A stretch of 64,000 nt of DNA from Reticulitermes speratus (GCA_021186555.1 JAJKFL010000011.1:3354501-3418500), one strand, 5' to 3'; shown: positions 32,818 to 43,152, counted from the stretch's first letter. The notes: a model not told the origin generated them from the letters alone. Translations and numbers: made by a program.

Positions 32818-33000
32818 TACCCTCATTATTTGATTTATGGATTTTCTCCAAATCTTTTTTACTGCTTCTTTCCTTCGGCGGCACTGTTCTGAACGCCCTC
32901 TTTGTTAAGCCCCTTTGTAGGTTTACTTCCCTTGATCTGAAAGAGAAAGTTTTACACCCAAACAAAATTACAGCAAAATTATTCATATTAATCTTTACCT

Positions 33001-33346
33001 GTTTAAATAGCGTTCGGAAAATCAAAATTTCTGAACTGATTGTCAGGAAGGGTCCCCGAAATTAATCTGTCCTCAGTATGAAAGAAAATTTGATTTGTTA
33101 GTGTTGTTCCCAAACACATGAACAAGAAATTCACGAAAACACAAGGAGAAATTTGTAAGATCAAAGTACATTCCCAAACAAATTCCTCAGACATCTACTA
33201 GATGGATTATCGACTTTTGCAAAGCGTAAACTTATTGACATTTGAAAACTAGCGCGCAAAATGCCGGCCTATGTTAGTTGACATGTTGAACAAGAAACTA
33301 GATGTTAGGCCTACCTTATAACCATATTTTTCTAATTTTATTCCTT
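33001..33346. other. Unassigned stretch
   Basis: Overlapping short frames on both strands (32772-33065 +, 33003-33194 -) without motifs. Confidence 0.35.
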
Positions 33347-33880
33347 TTTTTAGGCACTTTCGCGAAATTGCGAAACGCTACTATTAGCTTCGTCATGCCT
33401 GTCTGTCCGTCCGCATGGAACAACTCGCCTCCCACTAGAAGGATTTTCATGAAATTTGATATTTGTGTACTTTTCGAAAATCTGTCGAGAAAATTCAACT
33501 TTCATTAAAATCCTCCAAGAATCAGTGGTTTTTACAAGAATATCTACGTAAATTTATGATAATATCTCACTGAATTCTTTTTTAGGATGAGAAATATTTC
33601 AGACAAAGTTGTAGAGGAAATCAAAACACACATTCTATGTTCAATATCTTTTTTTCCGAAAATCATGCCGTTTATGAGATAATGTGGAAAAACATGGTAG
33701 AGCCGGGCAGTCCACAGATGACAACATAATACGAGGCAGAAATGTGTTTTGCATGCGGAATAAATAAGTCTACAGACACAAACTCATAATGTTTAACAAT
33801 TATTGCTTTTCTACGGCAACAATGGTTAGCGAACGCGCCTCAATGTTATTTTATACGTACGTTGCCTGTCTTGTAAGTTA
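33347..33880 (-). repeat. Dispersed repeat H, copy 1
   Basis: It reads in reverse the same order as the plus copies at 49420, 52628 and 59365: 'aagacaggcaacgtacgtat', 'ccattgttgccgtagaaaag', 'catgcggacggacagacagg' and an end 'ctaaaaaaagg'. About 530 bp. The frame antisense to the repeat is partly open in several copies (here GRASMLFYTYVACLV-like text at 33825-33880). Its nature is unknown; no terminal repeats are evident. Confidence 0.8.
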
Positions 33881-34540
33881 TTATTGTTGTAGCTATCATG
33901 GCCGTGTTAACAGTACCGTGTTGACGTGTGTAATTGCACGAAGAAGACGGGATTTTTGTGCTACTTCTTAATATTGTGACATCTGAGGTTAATCACTGCT
34001 GTAACTGTAAAGGATACACTCCTGGCATGTGACGCCGTGTATTTTGGTAGATATTTATGGATATCGTGCACGAGCCTTCTGCAACAGTTTTTAGGGTAGC
34101 AGTGACAGGGAGGAGAGTGTCACTAATTTACATTGATGACTATAGCCGCAGGGTTCTACCAAAGGTCGGTAAATTTTTACTAAATCTTGAGACGAAGAAG
34201 AGTGTTCACTGTTGTACCCCCAAAGACGGATCCCAGAGGACAGAGTTCGTATTAACATTGCTTGTAATGATGGTGTGGAAATTCATGGTTTAATCCTGAA
34301 AGCTGGTGAGTGCTGGTGGCATGCGGAAGTACTGAACACAGGGTTACAAGCAGCAGTCCATGTGCATTCATTGCGGAAAATAAGAAGAGCAAGTGACGTC
34401 ATTACCAGCAGTGACAGCACACTAATTACCAACATTTGACTTGATCATATTGTGCTTATGTATTATTTTCTGTCTTAGCATGTGTAGGTTAAGGGAAGTC
34501 ACGGCCATACACAGATATAGGCCGGCAAATGTGCTGTTGA
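33881..34540. other. Unassigned stretch
   Basis: Plus frames of 78 codons (34057-34293) and 75 codons (34212-34439) overlap in different frames and show no domain. Confidence 0.35.
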
Positions 34541-34750
34541 AGGAAGGAAGAAAAAGGAAGAAGAAAGACAGAAGGGAAGAGGAAATAAAAGACAGAAGCA
34601 GAGGAAGAAATAAAAATGGAGAGGAAAGAAAGAGCGAAAGAAAAAATGAATAAACTAATGGAAAGAGAGGAATACTGAAAGAAAGAAGAAGACAGAAAGG
34701 AATATATAAAGGAAAAAAGGAAAGAAGAAAGGAAGATGCGGAAAGAAAAT
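34541..34750. repeat. Purine-rich tract, about 200 bp
   Basis: The plus strand is dominated by GAA, GGAA and AAAG runs. Low-complexity frames on both strands (K/E/R-rich on plus, S/F/L-rich on minus) are a by-product. It is comparable to, and in the opposite orientation from, the pyrimidine-rich tract at 9088. Confidence 0.85.
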
Positions 34751-35037
34751 AAGTTGCATGTTGTAGGAAGAAATTATCAATTACTTTTGCAATAAGAGGA
34801 CATAAAAATTTACTTCTTTCCTTTTGGTTAGAGAAGCTTGAAGGAGAGGTAATGCGATGGCAAGAGGAAGGTCTTGAATAAGCAGCACAGAATTTCAACT
34901 GTATTTGGACTGTTCTGATATTTCCAAGGTGCTTAGAAGGAGCGAGATTCATCTTGTGGTGTAAATGTTAATACTGAACTAACACTTGACAGACTGCAGT
35001 AGGGCTGAATTTGGATTCGTACAGCGCAACGTGGAAT
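34751..35037. other. Unassigned stretch
   Basis: Transition from the purine-rich tract to the degenerate 'accaacacaaca' repeat. Nothing recognised. Confidence 0.35.
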
Positions 35038-35285
35038 TGGGGTACCAACACAACATTTGGGTACCAACACAACACAACATTTGGGTAGTTCACCTGAAGA
35101 CGAAAGCAGTCTTCTTTTGAAACGTCGTGCTTGTACACTCAGTGACGATGGGAAAAGTTCAAATACTCATCAGTGATGTTTGGGTACCAACACAACATTT
35201 AGGTGCCAACACATTTTGGGTACGAACACAACATTTTGGGCACCAACACAATATTTCCGTACTAACACATAATTTTGGTTGTCAA
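35038..35285. repeat. Degenerate 20-25 bp minisatellite
   Basis: 'gggtaccaacacaacattt' recurs about nine times with substitutions and length changes from 35040 to 35285. It is interrupted at 35085-35160 by a hammerhead-like motif. A 112-codon plus frame (35127-35465) spans part of it with Q/H/V-rich repeats and is not a recognised protein. Confidence 0.8.
35091..35132 (+). ncRNA. Hammerhead-like motif, ACGT subtype
   Basis: CAC, CTGAAGA (exact CTGANGA), C, GAAAG, loop, CTTTT, GAAA, ACGT overlap, C, GTG. Stem II forms five pairs and stem I three (CAC/GTG). The layout is complete, although stem I is short. Its position inside the minisatellite interrupts the repeat. Confidence 0.6.
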
Positions 35286-35492
35286 TACAACTTTGGCTTT
35301 ACGACTGACGAACTTTATGAAAAAACCTCATTTTGGCCGGTCGCTGGACTTTCCTCAGGCACACACACTTCTAGCCAGAAATCTGACTTCGAGGCGCAAA
35401 TTTCACAAACCAAACCTTTAAAATCCACTTCCAATAAAACTGCAAATATTCATTGTTTCATTTAGAAAGCCAGCCCGTTAATATTCTCTAGA

Positions 35493-35957
35493 AGTGGTTC
35501 CGGAAGTGAGCTCCGCGGATCCCAAGAGATCTGCGACCAGTTCCCAGGGGATCCGTGGATACATTTCTGTAATGTCTACTTTGAAGTTTACTTATTTTTT
35601 ATATATAAAGGAATAAAGTTTTTTAAAAATAATCGCGGAATTCTCTCAATTGGCGATGTGTTTATTTCGCATTACTCTTAGAATATCTACTTAAGAAACC
35701 CCCCCCCCTGTACCCATGAAGCGCACGACAATCATTTTAATAAGTTCAAAACGCGCAATGTATTGGTACTTATGCTACTGGTATGTATTTGTAGCTATCT
35801 AAAATCAATTCTGAGATATACATTTTTAATTTTCGATACCTATCATCTGGACTCTCTACATTTACGTGAGCAAGGATGTGAGGATCCGTGGTTATTTTTC
35901 GAAGCAAAAGGGAGTCCGCGAGCAAAAAAGTTTGGGGAACACGGCTCTAGAGAAAAT
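35493..35957. mobile_element. hAT-like MITE (Charlie type)
   Basis: The left end 'tagaagtggttccggaagtg' with 'ctccgcggatcccaagagat' is matched at the right end by inverted 'agggagtccgcgagcaaaaa' and 'agtttggggaacacggctct'. The pair 'GTGGTTCC ... GCGGATCCC' and 'GGGAGTCCGCGAGC ... GGGGAACAC' is typical of non-autonomous hAT elements. I could not confirm an 8-bp TSD. An open frame at 35763-36050 (+) partly runs through it and is not considered real. Confidence 0.5.
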
Positions 35958-36870
35958 AATAATCTCTGTTGCTTTTCAAAACCATACAAAGCATGTAAAT
36001 ATGCAGTGTTGGCCGTCTGCAGATTCTGTAATTTTTCAAGAGCGTGGTAAATGCAGTGAACGTTGAGCTGTATAGGTTTAAAACAAGCAGTCTTTGAAGA
36101 ATTTAATCTCGTCCTTCAATTATGAAATAACATTAAATTGCGTTGTTTTGTAACCGGAGTGACAACTTCCTCTGTGGTGTTAGGAGGAAAATTGCTTTGA
36201 ATTGTCTCCAGCTGTCTTTTATGGCAACAACAAAACATCAAGTCCTTTCTTAACCAGTTCCTTATACGTCAGTATGTCGTAGCTAAGTACGCAAGCCTCT
36301 TGTTTTCTATCTCTCACATCGCCGTGAGTCTAAGGATCTTTAGGAATGCTGTACATGTCAAACCACCTTTAAATATGTAGCATCTCTTTAGCATACAGGC
36401 AAGTTCTGATCAAGGTAACAAACATATCTTTATTTTAAAGAACACAGATCCATGAAGGTTTCATTACGAAGTAAAAGACGTTGTGGTAGATTTAGATTTG
36501 TAATTATTTTCGGGACACACTAAAATAATTTTTCCGCCATGCTTTTTAAAATATCGGTAATGTAACTGACTTAATTGTGCGAGAATTTCGGTGTTCACAG
36601 TGGTATTCCGGAAGCCAGAAGACGTCAAACCTCGACTTTTATTCTGTAAGTAAAATTTCCACTCTCAATCAGTGAACCGGTTATTGCAACTTGAAACTTT
36701 ATTTGCATACAAAAACATCTTCACAGTACACACATTTTCCAGTTCAATAAAACTAAAAAAAAAAATGTTTCAATCACCATAGTTTATGATCTGAGAGATG
36801 TTTACGGGTGGAAAGTCTTACATGACTTTGTACTTTAGCAGTACTCCACTTCCTGATTCTTACGTTTAAA
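35958..36870. other. Unassigned stretch
   Basis: AT-rich, no frame or family match. An A-run lies at 36757-36767. Confidence 0.35.
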
Positions 36871-36873
36871 CGT

Positions 36874-36916
36874 CTCCCTGACGATGGGTCTGTATTGGTC
36901 GAAACATGTAGGGTTT
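36874..36916 (+). ncRNA. Hammerhead-like motif, ACATGT subtype
   Basis: CCC, CTGACGA (exact CTGANGA), then TGGGTCTGTATTGGTC where stem II pairing is poor, GAAAC, ATGTA, GGG. Stem I is three pairs (CCC/GGG). It is probably a partly eroded copy. Confidence 0.5.
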
Positions 36917-37485
36917 TATTAAAAGATGTTTAAAATTGATTATATGTACTGTAATGGTATTATTTTGGATGTAGTACGTAAGGTACAGGGTGATACAGAA
37001 TAAGGTTCATGGGAAGGGTTTTCGTGCAATTTCGTATTTGAAATTTTTATTAAAATTTATCGACATATTCTGATTTTCGGTTAAAATCTTAACAAAAAGC
37101 AGATACTTCACAGGAAGAGCTCATACTTGCATAATTCGTCTTGATAATGGAGAGAGACTGTGTTCTCTGTGAGGTACAAAGGCCTATGGAGAACTGAAAA
37201 TCTATAGGTCTCGGCTTTTACGAGATAAGTACTGTAAGCACGATATCTCCCCGTTTAAGGGGTCCACAAGAGAGAAATAATATATTGGCCTTCACATCTT
37301 CTAAAATATTAAACTTTTAACTCTTGCCATAAGTTCACTTGAAGACGTAATATATAACTGCAGCGTTTCTTAACTAATCGTCTGAATGTTAATTCCTAAA
37401 TCCTAGCCAAGCACCTTAATCGTGATTCCCTGTCGCCTTTCTCTGAAATTAGCTCTGTCCTGAGATCAGAGTAAATTTAAACAGT
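36917..37485. other. Unassigned stretch
   Basis: No recognisable frame or element. Moderately AT-rich. Confidence 0.35.
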
Positions 37486-37498
37486 AATTAACTCCATA

Positions 37499-37759
37499 GC
37501 CGATCCCAGTGGCCGTGCGGTCTAAGGCGTGGGTCTGCGGCTGCTTGCTTACTGGGATCGTGGGTTCGAATCCCACCGGGGACATGGATGTCTGTCTGTT
37601 GTGAGTGTTGTGTGTTGTCAGGTAGAGGTCTCTGCGACGGGCTGATCACTCGTCCAGAGGAGTCCTACCGAGTGTGGTGTCTAAAGTGTGATCGTGAAGC
37701 GTCGTAAAATGAAGAGGCCTAGGCCCCCTAGGGGCTGTCGAGCCACAGGGGAAGGGGGG
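37499..37759 (+). mobile_element. SINE-2, full-length with 13-bp TSD
   Basis: Head GCCGATCCCAGTGGCCGTGC and GTGGGTTCGAATCCCACCGG, complete body, and end 'gggggctgtcgagccac' type. AATTAACTCCATA at 37486-37498 recurs exactly at 37760-37772. Boxes A and B are intact. It lies directly upstream of a LINE X fragment. Confidence 0.93.
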
Positions 37760-37785
37760 AATTAACTCCATAACTCCATGGAGCA

Positions 37786-37900
37786 CAGTCCTTCTTGAGA
37801 AGCTAACAGGTCGTCAGGTAGTCAAGAAATTCCCCGCGTTTTATGGAAACCGAACGTTCATTACCGCACTCACAAGAACCCGAAATTTTAAACATTATCA
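37786..37900 (-). pseudogene. LINE family X, extreme 3' end
   Basis: The sequence 'gagcacagtccttcttgagaag' (split here) through 'gaaccgaacgttcattaccg' matches the 3' ends at 7425, 32160 and 57776. Only about 115 bp are present. Confidence 0.6.
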
Positions 37901-38265
37901 CATATTTTATCGGTAATGAGAAGGCTGGCTTTATGTGTCATAATTCTGATACTGCACTAACAAAACCGTAGTCAGTACTTAATGTTGTAATAAACAAAAA
38001 ACAACGACATTTTTTCTGCAAATTAAGTGGAATATAAATTTAAAACATCATAATTGTGCTTCAGAAAGACATAATGTCACTGTATGTTGATAAGGGAGTT
38101 ACTTCACCAGTATCGCGTGCCAGAGGTCAAATTGCGATTCGTCACAAACAAACACTATTTAATCATTTTGTCTGACATGTTTTTTACATCACTGAAGTGG
38201 AGTGTCCTGTGACGATTTTACTCCTTATCACGTTATCACAATCTGTGTGGAGTTATATTTAACAG
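37901..38265. other. AT-rich unassigned stretch
   Basis: No feature recognised between the LINE fragment and the SINE-3 insertion. Confidence 0.35.
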
Positions 38266-38280
38266 TATATAACTGCAAGT

Positions 38281-38529
38281 TGTAAAAGAACCTTACGGGC
38301 ATGAATAAAAATGTTGCGTAAGCCAAATTGCCTCCATTTCACGCCCAAGTCTCCTGATGTGTCACCCAGATGGCTCTGGCGGACACATCAGGATCGATAG
38401 AACAGTAGCGCGGCCAGTTGACCAGTCACCAACTGCCACGAATGCACACGACTTAGTAACCTCGAAAAGAGGAGGCAAGAGGAGGCCCGAGTCCTTATAG
38501 GGCTGTTGAGCCATGGTTATTATTATTAT
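38281..38529 (+). mobile_element. SINE-3, 5'-truncated with 15-bp TSD
   Basis: The tRNA head is missing; the copy starts within the body at 'tgtaaaagaaccttacgggc' and ends 'gttgagccatggttattatt'. TATATAACTGCAAGT at 38266-38280 is repeated exactly at 38530-38544. A perfect TSD around a 5'-truncated copy is the mark of target-primed reverse transcription by a LINE. An insertion duplicates 'aagaggaggc' near 38466-38482. Confidence 0.93.
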
Positions 38530-38544
38530 TATATAACTGCAAGT

Positions 38545-39694
38545 ATCAGTGACTGCTGAATAGCCATTTTGTCTCCGGCGTGTTGACATAGCCTTCTACT
38601 GGAGCAGTAGAAGTTTAGGATAGAATTCGTAAACAAATAGCGTAACAGATCGGTTTAACTATTATTATTTTTATTGTACTTTGTTTTTCGGAACAACATG
38701 TTATTTAAGGGGTTCCATAAAAGCTAAATTCTGTAAATTCAATGTTGTTATACCCTCAAATCGTTCATGTTTGTAACTTTTTGACTTAAACAAAATAGTT
38801 CGTAAAATATGTGTTGCTACCCTGCAGTCCAGCTCTATACCAAAGTCCACATTACCAGGTTCTTACACTTCACTGGTTATCACCATCAAATCCAAAGCCA
38901 AATAAAAAATTAGCAACACCTACAGTTTGTTAATTGACACCCTACAAAAATATTGCCATAACACCAGCCTCATATTTTTTGTAAGGTCTGTTATATGGAT
39001 TACTTCAGGAGCCTAAATTAAGTGGTATACTAGAGTATGTAAGGCCCACGCAGGCCCCGTGTTTCAGGGAGCCCCTCCAAACATACAGAACACTAAAATT
39101 TGATGTGCGGGTTTTTCGGACTGGATTCCTTTCTCCTGGCAGAAGATAGTATTCTGAAATATCTGGGAATAACTTTGCTAAAACTTATATTAAGGGCCTC
39201 AGATTTTCGAATTGTTCGGGGGCCCCGACAGGTCATTTAAGCCACTGTAGGGGTGCTAGTTTTCCTCCCTCTTTGTATGGTCGCACGTCGCCCATGTCGC
39301 TCTTTCTTAATGGGCGTTGTGATGGCTTCAAATGACGTAACGTTCGTACGAAGTTTTGTGAAATCGGTTTAATGCTTGAAAGTTCAAATTGGGGGCACAT
39401 ACAGACGGATTTGTTGCCTGTTAAGGGACTTTTCTTTTTCCAGTTAATGAAAGTAGGTTTTAAATAAGCGGCGATTAAGCCATCGATAGCACAGTGCATA
39501 AGTTTTTGCCGCATGTAATCGAGCCGCATTTTAAGAATATGGCCTGTTTTCAAATGCAGACTCAAAGAATGATAGAATTATTTTAACTTTATAAAAACCG
39601 GCTAATTTTTAACGTGTTTCAGTACATTATGTGTATCGAAATCTATATTCTGGCACAGAAAAATATGTGGACGTAATAAACAAACCCCTTTGTT
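38545..39694. other. Unassigned stretch
   Basis: A 110-codon minus frame (39233-39565) has no recognised domain. The segment 39030-39235, with 'aggccccgtgtttcagggag' and 'cgggggccccgacagg', hints at another old hAT-type element, but I cannot define its ends. Confidence 0.35.
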
Positions 39695-40275
39695 GGTATC
39701 TTCACCTTGCCGTGGTAGAGGGGCTTGTGAGTTCCAGTGACCCTGAGAGCTAAGCCGGCGGTAGCATTGCTACCAGTAGGGTCTCCCAAGCCGGACAGAT
39801 CAATTTAAGGAAGAAACTAGTAAAGTGCTACATTTGGAGCATAGCTTTGTGTGGTGCTGAAACGTGGACACTTCGGAAAATAGATCAGAAATATCTGGAA
39901 AGTTTTGAAATGTGGTGCTGGAGAAGAATGGAGAAGATCAGATGGACCGATAGTGTGAGAAATGAAGAAGTATTACACAGAGTCAAGGAGGCGAGGAATA
40001 TCGTACATACAATAAAAAGAAGAAAGGCTAACTGGATTGGTCACATCTTGCGTAGAAACTGCCTTCTGAAACATGCAATTGAAGGAAAGATAGAGGGAAG
40101 TACAGAAATGACGGGAAGACGAGGGAGAAGAAGTAAGCAGCTACTGGATGACCTTAAGGAAAAGAAAAGATACTGGAAATTGAAAGAGGAAGCACTAGAG
40201 CGCACCCTGTGGAGAACTCGCTTTGGAAGAGGCTACGGACCTGTCGTAAGACAGACTACAGAATGAATGAATAGA
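39695..40275 (+). pseudogene. LINE family Z, head joined to RT C-terminus
   Basis: From 39695 a 5'-UTR-like head ('accttgccgtggtagagggg', 'ccctgagagctaagccggcg') runs to about 39800. It passes directly into the C-terminal RT frame: GQINLRKKLVKCYIWS, ALCGAETWTLRKID, FEMWCWRRMEKIRWTDSVRN, a HxGHILRRN-type block and FGRGYGPVVRQTTE, stop near 40265. The tail is GAATGAATGAAT. The frame 39847-40266 is open for 139 codons. The catalytic RT core and endonuclease are absent, so this is an internally deleted copy and could be a short non-autonomous derivative. Confidence 0.82.
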
Positions 40276-41545
40276 CAAAGTGTAAGGAGGCCGGAAATTA
40301 TTTATAACATTTTCCTTATTTTCATAATTTTTGCTTCCCTCAGAATATTATTTGCCTCATCAAAGCAAAGAATATTAAAATGTTGAGGGCATATATTAGT
40401 AATTTGAGATAGGAAATACACGTTGGTAACATAATTTAGTTTCAGGAGTCATTTTTGGAAATTTAGGCCTAAATGGGATGAAATTATGACTGTAGTTATT
40501 AAATAAATGTGATGTAAATTTTATATTAAACTATCCGTATAAATGTGAAAGTGTAGTGCATTTCGTTGGTTTGTAAACAGTGAAATGTGATGCAAGTTTG
40601 TGAAATGAATTCGCCTATTTCAGGACAGGTTATAGTAATGAAGATGCGGAATCCGCAAAATATTGGAAATTTCTTGAAGAGCTAAGCCACCGTTAGGTTA
40701 TCAAAAAGTCTGTTCCATGAAGTTTGTTAAATCTGACCCCATTCGATGGAAGTTATGAATCTTTTCAATAGCGCAACGTGTAACGCATTACGACAGCCAA
40801 CTCTCTGAAGGTTACAACACGCGTAAATGCGTGTGTTTATCCAGATGTTTGTTACGGGCCTCTATTTACGTAATATACGTCAGCGCTATCCGCATAACAA
40901 CGGTACCGTGACAACGAAACAGATGGCACGCAACACGCCCTTTTGCCCTTCTGTCAAGTGCTGTTTTCAAGATGAAGATAAGTTCGAAACAATGGTTGAA
41001 TGATAATGACAAAGGAAAACCCATGTACTCGAGAGAAACTTTTATCACAGAGCAAAGTTTTCTACCATAAAAACCTCATGGATTTCCTCGTAATTGAAAC
41101 CGAGTCACTGCTATGCTTGGTAACTGAAAAATTATAATTATTTTCCAGCTAGAGCTCCCCAATTTCTGAAAGAGCATTCCTTTTTGAAAGGCTCCCAAAC
41201 TTCGCTTATTTGTCGTCCTGGTAAGAGCAACATGTAGACGATGAGTAGGGAGCATTGGTGAAGTGATAGTGACTGGAGAAAACCGAAGTACTCGGAGAAA
41301 AATTTGTCTTAGTGACAAAATACTTTAATTTTCATCAGTACCGCTGAAACTACTTTTAATTTCGCACAAAAATATTTAGTGCATGTGACACAGTAGACCC
41401 TAAAATTAATCAAATGTCTAAATACGAAATTTCTGTATGTTCCAAAAATTTATCAAAAGTTAAATTGTTGATTTACAAATTACAGAACTTAAGATAAATG
41501 TTTTGTATCAAATTTAACGTAATCCATATTCCGTGCATTAGATTT
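40276..41545. other. Unassigned stretch
   Basis: AT-rich. Minus frames at 40866-41048 and 41076-41318 have no motifs. No family match. Confidence 0.35.
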
Positions 41546-41609
41546 ATTGTACAGTATTTGATTCAACAAATTGCACAATCAGTAATAAATAATGATTTGT
41601 CACTTATGT

Positions 41610-41655
41610 CCCTCCTACATGTTTCGACCTCAACAAGGTGATCATCAGGGAAGGG
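41610..41655 (-). ncRNA. Hammerhead ribozyme-like motif, left arm
   Basis: Minus strand: CCCTTCC, CTGATGA, TC, ACCT, loop TGTTG, AGGT, C, GAAAC, ATGT, A, GGAGGG. Core strings are exact. Stem I pairs CCCUUCC with GGAGGG (one bulge). Stem II is four pairs. The predicted cleavage point follows GUA. It is one of the best candidates here. Confidence 0.7.
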
Positions 41656-41911
41656 AGATATATATACAGGCAGACGTGCGTGTGTAGAGTTTAAACGCAA
41701 TAATGTCAATTAAAATTACTAAAAATATTTAAAATATAAATCAATTAACAAATATTTTATACAATTCTAAACAACATTTTATCTTCCATTGTCGACAACC
41801 ATCTATGTCAATTTTTGTCATCTTCAATTCAAAGGGAATATCCTTGTGTTGTCCGGTTGGTGTTTATGCCATGGTGGATCACAGAGTGGACAGAATTTAC
41901 TGTATTTATAT

Positions 41912-41955
41912 GCCCCCCTGATGATGACCTTGTAGAGATCGAAACATGTAGAGCG
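41912..41955 (+). ncRNA. Hammerhead-like motif, right arm
   Basis: CCCC, CTGATGA, T, GACCT, loop, AGATC, GAAAC, ATGTA, GAGCG. The core is exact. Stem II has four pairs with one mismatch. Stem I is weakened compared with the left arm. The hairpin base changes relative to the left arm largely keep pairing. Confidence 0.6.
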
Positions 41956-42463
41956 ACAGAAGTGACAAATGATTATGTATTATTGATTGTGCAATGTGTT
42001 TGGCCAAATATTGCATAATGTCGTATCAATTACACCTTGCTAGCAAAGGTAACTTTGTCCCTGTGAATAGGTTTAAGTGGAACAGATGTATGGCTCCACA
42101 AACTCTGAATCTGGTCCCCATATTGAGGGGAATAGTCTCCCTGAAAAACTCGGGCTCTTTACCCCCCGGGAATGACACTGCCGTACCCATTAAATAGGAG
42201 GCTGATACCTTGCTACTACAATAAATATCTGTCTATTCCTTTTCAACTTTTGGACACTCCTTTATCTTCCACAGTCTGTATCGCCATGTTTTTATGAAAA
42301 AGCATCTGTTTTGTTTCTAATGCTTACTAAACTATAAATTGATTTATTTTCCTTATAAAATATGACATTAAAATTTACTGTTGTTTTGGCCATATTAGTG
42401 CAGTTAATTGCAAAGGTAGGAGGTTTATGGAGCAAGTGGCCTTATCTTAATGGAATAACTATA

Positions 42464-42852
42464 CAGGGTTATTCAAAATGATTGTCGGGGTTTTAACAAC
42501 TTGGCCACCCCGTTCTCCAGATGCAACCCCATGTCATTTCTTTGTATGGGGTTACGTCAAGGATCAGGTTTATGTTCCTCCTCTTCCTGCAAGTATCCCG
42601 GAACTGAAGGTACGAATCAGAACCGCCATTGAAACCATCACCGCTGACATGCTAGAAAAAGTTTGGAACGAACTCGATTATCGTGTTGATGTTTGTAGAA
42701 TCACAAAGGGTGCACATATAGAGCACCTGTAAGGTACGTCACAAAAACTTGGAGTGTTGTTCTATTAAATAAAAAAATACATATACTGCTATCTGAAGTG
42801 TATTGTGTATGACAAGTTGTTAAAACCCCGACAATCATTTTGAATAACCCTG
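42464..42852 (+). mobile_element. mariner/Tc1-type deletion derivative, 389 bp
   Basis: Perfect 40-bp inverted repeats at 42464-42503 and 42813-42852 begin CAGGGTTATTCAAAATGATT and are flanked by TA (42462-42463 and 42853-42854). The left repeat is fused directly to the last ~70 codons of a transposase. The identical repeats suggest recent mobility, while the coding part is too short to be self-sufficient. Confidence 0.92.
42496..42732 (+). pseudogene. Transposase C-terminal fragment (mariner/Tc1, DDE_3 type)
   Basis: The frame 42478-42732 reads TTWPPRSPDATPCHFFVWGY, VKDQVYVPPLPASIPELKVR and YRVDVCRITKGAHIEHL before the stop. The Asp of SPDATP is the third catalytic residue; the first two are deleted. 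It is about as long as, and clearly homologous to, the end of the remnant at 17037-17430. Its terminal repeats are different, so two sister families are present. Confidence 0.85.
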
Positions 42853-43152
42853 TATATGATACTACAGTAACATTTCTAATCGAATTTGATATTTCCTTTT
42901 ATATTACACGAGCTGAAGGATGTACTATTTTATGCCCTTCAATAAGATTGCCCGTTAAAAATCCACCCTTGGCAGGAATTACCTTTGACCTTATATGGAC
43001 CTTTTAATCTTAGGCCCACGAATTGATTCTTAATTGCATACATACAGGAGAAGTTCATCAAAATTGTAAATGGCCGAAGAGAAATACCACTTATGGATTG
43101 TCAGACAGCAGAACTGAGAAAACTGGGTACCCTTCTATATGAGATTAAAGGC

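Larger units (their letters stand above)
32160..33000 (-). pseudogene. LINE family X fragment, interrupted
   Basis: The minus strand aligns with the family X segment at 57776-58275: the 'gattcatt...attaatctgg' 3' part on one side and, right of 32830, 'tttgttaagcccctttg' with 'gttttacacccaaacaaaat' (compare 'gtttcacacccaaataaaac' at 58237). The two halves are separated by the fold-back element at 32452-32817 and its TSD. It is highly diverged with many stops. Confidence 0.6.
41546..42012. mobile_element. Hammerhead fold-back element, about 460 bp
   Basis: The arms 41546-41660 and 41912-42012 are inverted copies ('aaattgcacaatca.taat' on the left, 'attgattgtgcaatgtgttt' on the right), each with a hammerhead-like core. 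The two cores point outward from a 250-bp AT-rich interior. The AATGCACGGTG terminus seen in other copies is not present, so this is a separate subfamily. No TSD could be fixed. Confidence 0.75.

Noticed and set aside
39695..40275. Active non-LTR retrotransposon
   Set aside because: The endonuclease and the catalytic RT motifs are absent; only the 5' head and the C-terminus remain.
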